DNA of 64,000 nucleotides from Evansella sp. AB-P1. GTDB lineage: Bacteria > Bacillota > Bacilli > Bacillales > Salisediminibacteriaceae. Each line of letters opens with the position of its first letter. Position 1 is the first letter of the stretch. A program made the position numbers and the translations under genes. Under the pieces are notes generated by a model. That model did no database searches and was not told the DNA's origin. It was given only the letters and a program-made list of their open reading frames with translations. The stretch spans positions 186,001 to 250,000 of the forward strand of contig NZ_JARUKY010000002.1 of NCBI RefSeq assembly GCF_029688925.1, written 5' to 3'. Of this stretch, positions 37,082-44,770 are shown in pieces.

Positions 37082-39703
37082 TTATTCTCGATGATTATCA
37101 TTATCATCGATATCTTCTTTATTATTAAATAGTAAAATTTTATTCATTATTTCATCCTTCGTTAAATTTGGATTGTTTAATTGAATACTTTCCCCTAGAA
37201 GTAACAACTCCTTGTAGATAGGACCAGGTTCAATTCCATATTCCTTTAAATCTCTACCTCCGACCTTTGGAGTCATTTTTTCTCGATTTAGCAGATAATT
37301 TAAACTATCATCATATTTTTCGTTTGGAGCTACGGAGAAATAGGCTACAAGTGATTCTAATTCATAAGTGGAAAAGAAAGAATGCCAATTGCCTAAATCT
37401 GATCTTGTGACTAATTGTAAAACATCTTGTTCCCATAAGGATTGAATATCATCTAACAGCTTTTGATCCTCTTTACGTAATGAAAACTCCTTTAATTCAT
37501 CCCAGCTTTCATCTTTTAAATTGGTTAAACATAAAAGGTAAACAATCCAAAAAGAATTAGCTAATTCTATTTTGTCCTTTCTTAATAAGTTACTTGCATG
37601 AACTAGTCGTTCCATTCTTAACTTGATAGTTGATTCCTTATCAAAATTTTTCAGGAAAAAAGGAAGCAAGCCTAATTGTTCCATTCGTTTAAATGTACGT
37701 AGTTGATTTTCTTCAAGAAATAATTTTGATATTTCGTTAGCGAGTCTGGGCTTAGAAACAGATAAAATATTGTTTGCAGATTCTTTTACTAACGTTTCTG
37801 TTTGTTTATCCATTCGGAAATGAAATCGGTTTTCAAAGCGGATAGCTCTAAATATTCTAGTTGGGTCTTCTACAAAGCTTAAATTATAAAGAACTTTAAT
37901 TTTTCTATGGATTAAATGTTCGTACCCGTGAAAATAGTCAATTAATTCACTAAATTCGTCGCTGTGTAAGCAAATACCCATTGCGTTTATGGTAAAGTCT
38001 CGTCGAAATAAATCCTCTTTTATGGTTGAAATTTCTACTTTAGGAAGAGCTGCAGGAAAATCGTAATATTCTGTTCGAGCAGTTGTGATGTCAATTTTCA
38101 AACCAGAAGCATGCTTCCATGTAGCTGTCTTAAAGTTTTCATGGGAACGTATATGTCCACCATACTTGTCCTGTAAATGTTGTGCTAATTGAATACCGTC
38201 CCCTTCAATAACGATATCCATATCCTCATTAATACGATTTAATAAAATATCTCTTACCATACCACCTATTAAGTAAGCTTTCATCCCAAGTTGAGAAGCT
38301 TCGTTACCAATTAATCGTAATAAACTAACGATAGTTTTAGGTAATAGATGCTTCATCTCTTGCTCTAGCTTTCTTTTAAAAGGTTTAGCCATAGCTGGTG
38401 GGTTAGCGTGTAAGCTGTTATTACCATGAGTAGCTTGAATGACATCTGTTCTTGAAACGATTCCAATTAAGTGACCATTCTCTAATACAGGTAGCCTACC
38501 AATTTGCTTTTCAATCATTACTTCTTGAATATGTTCAAGACTGTCGTTTATTTGAATTGTATCTACTTCCCTACTCATATACCCTTTTACTGGTGCATGC
38601 CCCAATCCGTGATGTAATGCTTTATCTACATCACGTCTTGATATGATTCCTACAAGTTTTCCATCCTCAATTACAGGAAAGCCTGTGTGTCCATATCGGT
38701 ACAACATTTTCGATACATCTTCTATCGTTGTTTTAGGCGCTACTACGCGAACTGGACTTGTCATTAGGTGTTTGGCTGTAATAGCAGGAGAAACAATGGT
38801 AGGTAACATTGTTTTTATGAAATTTTTAATGGTCGTTTCAGTTTCATTATCATTTCTAACCATTGCAGAGGCAGCATTTCTATGTCCTCCACCTTCAAGT
38901 TCCTTTATAATTGGTAATACATTTACTCGTTCTGATGAAGCTCGTGAAGTAATAAAAATTTTTTCTCCCATTTTTACGATAGAAAAGGCAGCATCGGCAC
39001 TGGTTACGTCTAAAATTTTTCTAGTGATATAAGCTAAATTACCAGTATAGTAACTCTGAATATGAGTACTAATGACAATATCAATACTATCAATTACTAT
39101 TCGTTCACTATTGTCTAATAAGGATAGAAATAATGATCTTTCTGTTTCACTTAAGGGAGCCTCTCTGAATTGATCCACAACAGAGAGGTTTGCACCACAT
39201 TGTAATAACCAAGCTCCAACAAGTAAATCTCTACTAGTTGTTTGCTCATATGTAAATGAACCTGTATCAGAATAAAGACCTAATGCGAATACAGTAGCTT
39301 CGAAAGGGGTAATTATTATTCCGTTTCGTTGAATATGCTCTGAAATAATCGTTATAGTAGCACCAACAGCTGAAATTTCCCCTTTTGTCTCTTTAATAGA
39401 TGCAGAAGTAATTGGGTGATGATCAAAAATAGTTATAGGTAAATGCTTTATAGATGTCTCTAAGTTTCCGAGACGAGAATAACTATTCGTATCTACAACA
39501 ATAATATGGTTTACGTGTTCCCAATTAATACTAGTTTGTCGTTTAAATGGGAAGATATCTTTGTAGATACCTAAAAAATAAGCTACGTGAGAACTAACCT
39601 TATCGGGTAATATCAATTCTGCCTGTGGATACAATTTTTTAGCACCTATCATAGATGCTAGGCCATCAAAATCTAAGTTTGTGTGGGATGTAATAACTTT
39701 CAT
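37082..39703 (-). CDS. DHH-CBS-tRNA nucleotidyltransferase fusion (probable A-adding enzyme)
   Basis: An 873-residue multidomain protein. Residues ~1-300 form a DHH phosphoesterase module (SHTNLDFDGLASM, VVDTNSYSRLG, FDHHPIT and GGGHRNAAS). Residues ~310-430 are two CBS domains (YGHTGFPVIEDGKLVGIISR and IGRLPVLENGHLIGIVSR). Residues ~460-820 are a class II nucleotidyltransferase/poly(A)-polymerase-like part (YLIGGMVRDILL, NEDMDIVIEGDG, RRDFTINAMG, EDPTRIFRAIRFE). Such fusions are often the A-adding partner where CCA addition is split; B. halodurans is known to have two nucleotidyltransferases. The start at 39703 has TTGGAGGATC upstream. It lies alone between ykuU and pssA. Confidence 0.88.
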   Translation of the reverse strand: MKVITSHTNLDFDGLASMIGAKKLYPQAELILPDKVSSHVAYFLGIYKDIFPFKRQTSINWEHVNHIIVVDTNSYSRLGNLETSIKHLPITIFDHHPITSASIKETKGEISAVGATITIISEHIQRNGIIITPFEATVFALGLYSDTGSFTYEQTTSRDLLVGAWLLQCGANLSVVDQFREAPLSETERSLFLSLLDNSERIVIDSIDIVISTHIQSYYTGNLAYITRKILDVTSADAAFSIVKMGEKIFITSRASSERVNVLPIIKELEGGGHRNAASAMVRNDNETETTIKNFIKTMLPTIVSPAITAKHLMTSPVRVVAPKTTIEDVSKMLYRYGHTGFPVIEDGKLVGIISRRDVDKALHHGLGHAPVKGYMSREVDTIQINDSLEHIQEVMIEKQIGRLPVLENGHLIGIVSRTDVIQATHGNNSLHANPPAMAKPFKRKLEQEMKHLLPKTIVSLLRLIGNEASQLGMKAYLIGGMVRDILLNRINEDMDIVIEGDGIQLAQHLQDKYGGHIRSHENFKTATWKHASGLKIDITTARTEYYDFPAALPKVEISTIKEDLFRRDFTINAMGICLHSDEFSELIDYFHGYEHLIHRKIKVLYNLSFVEDPTRIFRAIRFENRFHFRMDKQTETLVKESANNILSVSKPRLANEISKLFLEENQLRTFKRMEQLGLLPFFLKNFDKESTIKLRMERLVHASNLLRKDKIELANSFWIVYLLCLTNLKDESWDELKEFSLRKEDQKLLDDIQSLWEQDVLQLVTRSDLGNWHSFFSTYELESLVAYFSVAPNEKYDDSLNYLLNREKMTPKVGGRDLKEYGIEPGPIYKELLLLGESIQLNNPNLTKDEIMNKILLFNNKEDIDDNDNHRE

Positions 39704-39777
39704 TATTTGATCCTCCAACTTCAATTGTTTAAGATACGTTGAAAAAACGTCTCCCATTATGGAAGACGTCGAATATA

Positions 39778-40326
39778 TTATACCTTTTTTATTCGAAAAT
39801 TGCTTATCATTAGTAATGATAGTGTTAAAATAATAAACATGAACACTGGAGATTCAATGAAATCGTTTACTAAATGACTAATTGTAAGAATACATCCAGC
39901 AGCCGTAATAGGCAATCCTACAAAGAAACCATCCTGTTCAGAAACATTAAATCGTGCTAACCGGATTGCACCACAAGCAATGAAAATAATGGTGAACATA
40001 GCACCAGCGAAACCAAATTCAATTAAGGTAGAATAGTAAAGTAATATTGCAGGAGCAACTCCAAACGAAATAATATCACATAATGAGTCCAATTGCTTTC
40101 CGATTTCTGAAGTAATATTCATTTTTCTAGCGACCATTCCATCAAAGCGATCAAAAATTGCTGCAAGACATATAAAGGTGACACTTAATCCAAATTGACC
40201 TTGAATGACAAAAATAATAGCAAACCCTCCTAAACCAAGGTTTATAATTGTTAATAGGTTTGCTATTTGATATCGGAGCTTTTTTACAGTATTGTCAACT
40301 AGATGTTGAAATAATATCAAACACAT
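39778..40326 (-). CDS. pssA: CDP-diacylglycerol-serine O-phosphatidyltransferase
   Basis: Membrane enzyme making phosphatidylserine from CDP-diacylglycerol and serine. It is about 182 residues long with several transmembrane helices. The CDP-alcohol phosphotransferase signature is visible as DRFDGMVARKMN followed by GKQLDSLCDIISFG, with the four expected aspartates. The start is ambiguous: ATG at 40326 sits only two bases after GGAG, and a TTG two codons later has better spacing. It is divergently arranged with psd, the next pathway enzyme; the two share a 160-bp intergenic promoter region. Confidence 0.92.
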   Translation of the reverse strand: MCLILFQHLVDNTVKKLRYQIANLLTIINLGLGGFAIIFVIQGQFGLSVTFICLAAIFDRFDGMVARKMNITSEIGKQLDSLCDIISFGVAPAILLYYSTLIEFGFAGAMFTIIFIACGAIRLARFNVSEQDGFFVGLPITAAGCILTISHLVNDFIESPVFMFIILTLSLLMISNFRIKKV

Positions 40327-40485
40327 CACTCCTTCATTATTTTATTGTTTTAAAAAATAAGTACGTTTTTATGAAAAAAGGAGACTAGGTTCATGATCTA
40401 TCCATAATTTCTTTGTATAATTATACCACATAACCCAAATATTTAAGTTAAATAATTTTTTGCATATAAAGAGAGGAAGAATTTA

Positions 40486-41268
40486 ATGAAAAAACATTTA
40501 TATACTTCAATTGTCCAATTAACGAATAATCCAATTTACACGATGGCATTAAAACGGTTTGCAACATCAAAACTAAGTGGTTTATTAACGAATTCCTTTT
40601 CAAAAACCTTCAAAATAGATGAACAAGAAATGGAAGGAACTAGTTCTGATTACCCTTCGTTACATGATTTTTTTGTTAGAAACCTAAAGGAAGGCTCAAG
40701 ACCTTTACATGAAGAAGTAGATAGTATTGTTAGCCCAGTAGACGGTAAATTATCTCAACTTGGAGTTATTGATAGTGAGAATTTCTTTCATGTAAAAGAG
40801 AAGGATTATTCCTTAGCTACCATGTTAGGTTTAACGAATACAACAAAAAGATATGAAGGCGGAACATATATGCTTTTCTATCTAAGTCCTAGAGACTATC
40901 ACCGCATACATAGTCCAATAAAGGGTCATGTAGTAAAAAGGTGGGCAATTGGTAAATATTCCGAACCAGTTAATCAATGGGGATTATTATTTGGGAACAG
41001 TCCTTTAGCTAATAATTATCGTCTCATAACAGAGCTTGAATATAATAATAAGCGTATGGCAGTTGTAAAAATAGGGGCTTTAAATGTGAATAGTGTCCAA
41101 ACTACACACCTTAATTCATCTGTAGAAAGAGGAGAAGAAATAGCGTATTTCACCTTTGGTTCTAGTGTTATTTTGTTGTTTGAAAAGGATATGGTGACAC
41201 CATCCTTTGACATGAACCACGAGAATGTTCCTATAAAGCAAGGCGAAAAGATTGCTTCTTTAAACTAG
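40486..41268 (+). CDS. psd: Phosphatidylserine decarboxylase
   Basis: Makes phosphatidylethanolamine from phosphatidylserine. It is 260 residues long. The self-cleavage site that produces the pyruvoyl cofactor is FGSS near the end (YFTFGSSVILLFEKD). The other conserved regions are DYPSLHDFFVRNLKEG, SPVDGKLSQLG and SPRDYHRIHSPIKGH. It is divergent from pssA. A strong bidirectional terminator follows, shared with the mrp operon. Confidence 0.95.
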   Translation: MKKHLYTSIVQLTNNPIYTMALKRFATSKLSGLLTNSFSKTFKIDEQEMEGTSSDYPSLHDFFVRNLKEGSRPLHEEVDSIVSPVDGKLSQLGVIDSENFFHVKEKDYSLATMLGLTNTTKRYEGGTYMLFYLSPRDYHRIHSPIKGHVVKRWAIGKYSEPVNQWGLLFGNSPLANNYRLITELEYNNKRMAVVKIGALNVNSVQTTHLNSSVERGEEIAYFTFGSSVILLFEKDMVTPSFDMNHENVPIKQGEKIASLN

Positions 41269-41365
41269 ACTCTCATAAATTTTGTTATTGATTTTTCTAC
41301 TGGGTACTCAAATTATACTTAAGCTCTATGTATACTAAAACAACTGCATTCTTTAACAAAGCCAC

Positions 41366-41411
41366 AAACGAAGAGAACCCCCACTATATTTTGCGGGGGT
41401 TCTCTTCGTTA
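41366..41411. terminator. Bidirectional terminator between psd and mrp operon
   Basis: Perfect 16-bp stem with arms AACGAAGAGAACCCCC and GGGGGTTCTCTTCGTT and a 12-base loop. Confidence 0.9.
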
Positions 41412-41420
41412 TGAATGTTA

Positions 41421-41777
41421 TTATTGCCTAGCTTTCTTTTCAGCTTTTTTTATTGCTTTTCCTAAATCATCTTGAATACTTTGGTCCCACAGCTTTACTC
41501 CAACATTATAGGCAGATTTTGAAACCATGAAACCTACAACTGGAGCAGTCATGAAAACAAAAAGAATAGTTAACAATAATTTACCAATGAACAGTTCTTG
41601 TACAAGTAAAAAATATAGAAATGTTCCAATGATAATACAAATAACACCAAGGGTGGCACTTTTGGTAGCAGCATGTAATCTCCCATAAACATCAGGGAAT
41701 CTAACAATACCAATCGATCCGAGGATACTAAATGCACCACCTAAAAGAATAAGAATACTAACGACGATCTCTGTCAA
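41421..41777 (-). CDS. mrpG: Mrp antiporter subunit G
   Basis: Small subunit of the Mrp Na+/H+ antiporter, about 118 residues with three transmembrane helices. FSILGSIGIVRFPDVYGRLHAATK is the PhaG/MrpG signature, given here in outline. The C-terminus is a charged amphipathic tail (KAIKKAEKKARQ). The longest frame starts at a GTG (41786) touching the GGGAGG site, so I prefer the TTG at 41777, where spacing is normal. It is the last gene of the operon. Confidence 0.9.
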   Translation of the reverse strand: MTEIVVSILILLGGAFSILGSIGIVRFPDVYGRLHAATKSATLGVICIIIGTFLYFLLVQELFIGKLLLTILFVFMTAPVVGFMVSKSAYNVGVKLWDQSIQDDLGKAIKKAEKKARQ

Positions 41778-42039
41778 GTACCACACCTCCCTCTATAAAC
41801 TTTGCAAATGCAATGGAACCAATAAAGGCGATTATTGCAATGACTAAAATAACTTCTGAGTAAGCTACAGTTTTTTGAATTATCATTAAGATCCCAATGA
41901 AACCAATAAGGTTTATACCAATCGTATCCAATGCAACTACCCGATCGGACATTGTAGGACCCTTTACAACACGAATAAAGCAAATAAATATGGAAATGGA
42001 CATCATGATTAATACGATTGTTGTGACGGTTTGAAGCAT
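41758..42039 (-). CDS. mrpF: Mrp antiporter subunit F
   Basis: A 93-residue subunit with three transmembrane helices. Family features are FIRVVKGPTMSDRVVALDTIG and a C-terminal region AFAKFIEGGVV, given here in short. The start codon overlaps the mrpE stop. The end overlaps the mrpG start, so translation is coupled throughout the operon end. Confidence 0.93.
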   Translation of the reverse strand: MLQTVTTIVLIMMSISIFICFIRVVKGPTMSDRVVALDTIGINLIGFIGILMIIQKTVAYSEVILVIAIIAFIGSIAFAKFIEGGVVLDRDRR

Positions 42040-42515
42040 TATTTCGTCACCTCCAGGATGGCCTTTTCAAAAGAATTATGAATTTCTTTTATTGCTTCAT
42101 TTTTGTCTGGAACATGGATAGCATGAACATAGATTGTTTTACCATCCTCTGAAAAATTCATCGAAAGTGTCCCAGGAGTTAATGAAATTAAACATGATAA
42201 TAAGGTAACTTCCCATTCAGTTTTAAGCTTTGTGGGTACAGCAATAATACCGGGTTTTATATTTAATTTAGGGCTTAATACTATTTTAATGACGTCTATA
42301 TTCGCTAGGATTAGCTTGTATATGAATAATACGATTAGCTTAAATACGGCTATCACCCTTCTAAAGTAAAAATCGAAATTAAGGAATCTTCTTAATACAA
42401 ATAGTAAGAGCAAGCCTACAATATAACCAATGGCAAATTCAACACCGGTAAAATTGTTTTTTAATAGCATCCAAATAAACGCAATTGCAATATTAAGCAG
42501 GATCTGAAAGGCCAT
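42039..42515 (-). CDS. mrpE: Mrp antiporter subunit E
   Basis: A 158-residue subunit with two to three N-terminal transmembrane helices. A cytosolic domain holds KPGIIAVPTKL and LISLTPGTLSMNFSEDGKT, the MrpE/PhaE signature. It is needed for full antiporter assembly. It lies between mrpD and mrpF with very short spacing. Confidence 0.94.
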   Translation of the reverse strand: MAFQILLNIAIAFIWMLLKNNFTGVEFAIGYIVGLLLLFVLRRFLNFDFYFRRVIAVFKLIVLFIYKLILANIDVIKIVLSPKLNIKPGIIAVPTKLKTEWEVTLLSCLISLTPGTLSMNFSEDGKTIYVHAIHVPDKNEAIKEIHNSFEKAILEVTK

Positions 42516-42520
42516 AGTAC

Positions 42521-44014
42521 CTACTCCTTAATTACAGAATTAATATAGATTGATGGATCTAACATTTGATTTGCAGCTGCCTCAAAAAGAAGGTAAACAG
42601 GTTCTGCAAGGATCCCCATAAGAATGCTAATGATAACTAATGGGATTCCAGGAATTAATAACTTACCTACTTTTGTTTTCTTTACTTCTTCAGGGGATAG
42701 TGACGGCGATCCCCAGAATACGTACATAAAGATTTTTACCATTGAGAATAGGGTCAATAAACCAACTACTAAACTGACGAATACGATAAAATATCGTTCT
42801 GCTTCAAGACCACCTAAAACAAGGGCGAATTTACTAAAGAATCCACTTAGTGGTGGTATACCTGCTAATGAGATGGCAGCGACGAAAAATAACCAGCCTA
42901 AGTATGGATGAGTCTTTAATAAACCACTCATTTTCTTTAAGTTTGTTGTGCCAGTTACTTTTTCTGTAGCTCCACAGAATAAAAACAGAGCAGTTTTTAC
43001 GATCATGTTGTGAGTAATTATATAGATGGAGCCAGCAATAGCCATTGTTGTACCAATACCTAATCCCATTATCATATACCCAACCTGACTAACGATATGG
43101 ATTGCAAGGATACGCTTAAAATCAAACTTTGATACAGCCCCAATAACCCCAAAGAACATAGTTAAACCGGCTAAGATTAATATGATCGTTAACGTGAAAT
43201 CTTGATTGTGTGTAAAGATTAACGTGTGTGTACGCATAATGGAATATACGCCCACTTTCGTTAATAGTCCCCCAAGTAATGCTGCAATAGCAGTAGGAGG
43301 GCCAAAATATGCGTTTGGTAACCAAAAATGGAGTGGAACTAATGCCCCTTTTAAACCAAATACTATCAAGAATAGAATGGCAATAACCGTTAATATTCCT
43401 GATTGACCTTGCTGAGCGGCTTCAGCAACTCTTTCAGCAAGATGAGCATAGTTTAATGTCCCAGTTACGGAATAAAGAAGTGCAACTGCAATAACAAAAA
43501 ACATAGACCCAAAGGTACTAATTACGACGTATTTGAACGATTCTCTTAGCTGATATTTTGTTCCTCCCATAACTATTAACACGAAGGAAGAAATAAGCAT
43601 TACTTCAAAGAATACGAACAAGTTAAATATATCACCTGTTAAAAACGAACCATTCACCCCTGTAAGTAAGAAAAAGAAAAAGGGATAAAAATAGTATTTC
43701 TCTCGATCAGGATGGAGAGTTTGAAAGGCGAAGAATAGACATGCTGCAGCAACAATGCTTGCAAAGACAACCATAATACTCGCAAATAAATCTCCAACTA
43801 GTACAATTCCAAATGGCGCTGGCCAGTTTCCTAATTCAAGTGTGATTATCCCGTCCTGATAGATTAAATAGGTGATGTAAGCTGAGATACCGACTAAACC
43901 TAGAGTAGTTACTCCACTTACAAAACGTTGAATGGGTAATTGATTTCTAAAAAGAATTAGGATAACACCCACTAAAAATGGTATCAAGACAGGTAGCAAT
44001 ACAATATTATTCAT
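42521..44014 (-). CDS. mrpD: Mrp antiporter subunit D
   Basis: A 497-residue proton-translocating subunit related to complex I subunit NuoM/NuoN, with about 14 transmembrane helices. Conserved features include FVFFEVMLISSFVLIV, GALVPLHFWLPNAY with its key lysine region, and AGIPPLSGFFSKF. The start was placed at the ATG at 44014, preceded by AAGGGG, rather than a GTG two codons earlier. It overlaps the mrpC end by eight bases. Confidence 0.95.
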   Translation of the reverse strand: MNNIVLLPVLIPFLVGVILILFRNQLPIQRFVSGVTTLGLVGISAYITYLIYQDGIITLELGNWPAPFGIVLVGDLFASIMVVFASIVAAACLFFAFQTLHPDREKYYFYPFFFFLLTGVNGSFLTGDIFNLFVFFEVMLISSFVLIVMGGTKYQLRESFKYVVISTFGSMFFVIAVALLYSVTGTLNYAHLAERVAEAAQQGQSGILTVIAILFLIVFGLKGALVPLHFWLPNAYFGPPTAIAALLGGLLTKVGVYSIMRTHTLIFTHNQDFTLTIILILAGLTMFFGVIGAVSKFDFKRILAIHIVSQVGYMIMGLGIGTTMAIAGSIYIITHNMIVKTALFLFCGATEKVTGTTNLKKMSGLLKTHPYLGWLFFVAAISLAGIPPLSGFFSKFALVLGGLEAERYFIVFVSLVVGLLTLFSMVKIFMYVFWGSPSLSPEEVKKTKVGKLLIPGIPLVIISILMGILAEPVYLLFEAAANQMLDPSIYINSVIKE

Positions 44015-44345
44015 CGGCACTACCCCTTAATTTTTCAAGATCATCTGTCTTGTGCTCTTTATATGTTCGGTAGGATAAAACTAGTAGAAACGCAGTTACA
44101 CCAAAGCCGATAACAATCGCTGTTAATATAAGAGCTTGCGGCAAAGGATCAGCGTAAGATGCAGCTTCTTCTCCTAATAGTGGAGGAGCCCCTTCTTTAA
44201 GACCTGCCATCGTTAAAAAGAGTAGATGTGCAGCGTGAGAAAGGAGAACTATTCCTAGAACTACCCGTAATAAACTTTTCGTTAAAAGTAAATATGTGCT
44301 TACGGAGACTAGAACACCGACCGTAAGAATCATTAATATTTCCAT
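44007..44345 (-). CDS. mrpC: Mrp antiporter subunit C
   Basis: A 112-residue subunit homologous to complex I subunit NuoK, with three transmembrane helices. LLLTKSLLRVVLGIVLLSHA and the segment DPLPQALILTAIVIGFG are typical. It shares one base with the mrpB stop region and overlaps mrpD, so it is translationally coupled to both. Confidence 0.95.
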   Translation of the reverse strand: MEILMILTVGVLVSVSTYLLLTKSLLRVVLGIVLLSHAAHLLFLTMAGLKEGAPPLLGEEAASYADPLPQALILTAIVIGFGVTAFLLVLSYRTYKEHKTDDLEKLRGSADE

Positions 44346-44770
44346 TACGAATCATCCTCCGCAATCGTCAAGATTATTAACAACGCGATTGCCACCACAA
44401 CTAAGTATATTCCTAAGTCAAATGGAAGAGCTGTTGTTAATTCTATTTCTCCTAGAATTGGTACATTGTAATACTCAAAGTACTGAGTTAAAAATGGATC
44501 TCCAAAAAGTAAGCTATTTAATCCAGTAATGATAGTAATTAGTAAACCTACTGCTATGATTACTGGATAATTAAAGGGTATCACTTTCCTAATTTTCTTA
44601 ATATCAAAACTAACATACAGGAGGAGGAGGGCAGAAGCGGTCATTAACCCGCCAATAAAGCCCCCACCTGGGTTATTATGTCCTGCAAAAAATAGAAAGA
44701 TGGAGAAGGAAAGAATGATAAATGAAACGACTCTAGTAATTGTATGAAGCATTAAATAGTTCGTTTTCAT
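44345..44770 (-). CDS. mrpB: Mrp antiporter subunit B
   Basis: A 141-residue subunit with four transmembrane helices. FAGHNNPGGGFIGGLM is the DUF4040/MnhB signature. It overlaps the end of mrpA by four bases (ATGA-type overlap). The family is required for Na+-specific antiport. Confidence 0.95.
   Translation of the reverse strand: MKTNYLMLHTITRVVSFIILSFSIFLFFAGHNNPGGGFIGGLMTASALLLLYVSFDIKKIRKVIPFNYPVIIAVGLLITIITGLNSLLFGDPFLTQYFEYYNVPILGEIELTTALPFDLGIYLVVVAIALLIILTIAEDDS

Noticed and set aside
41774-41983. Reverse-strand frame inside mrpF
   Set aside because: Shadow of mrpF in another frame; Tyr/Cys/His-rich text without family pattern.
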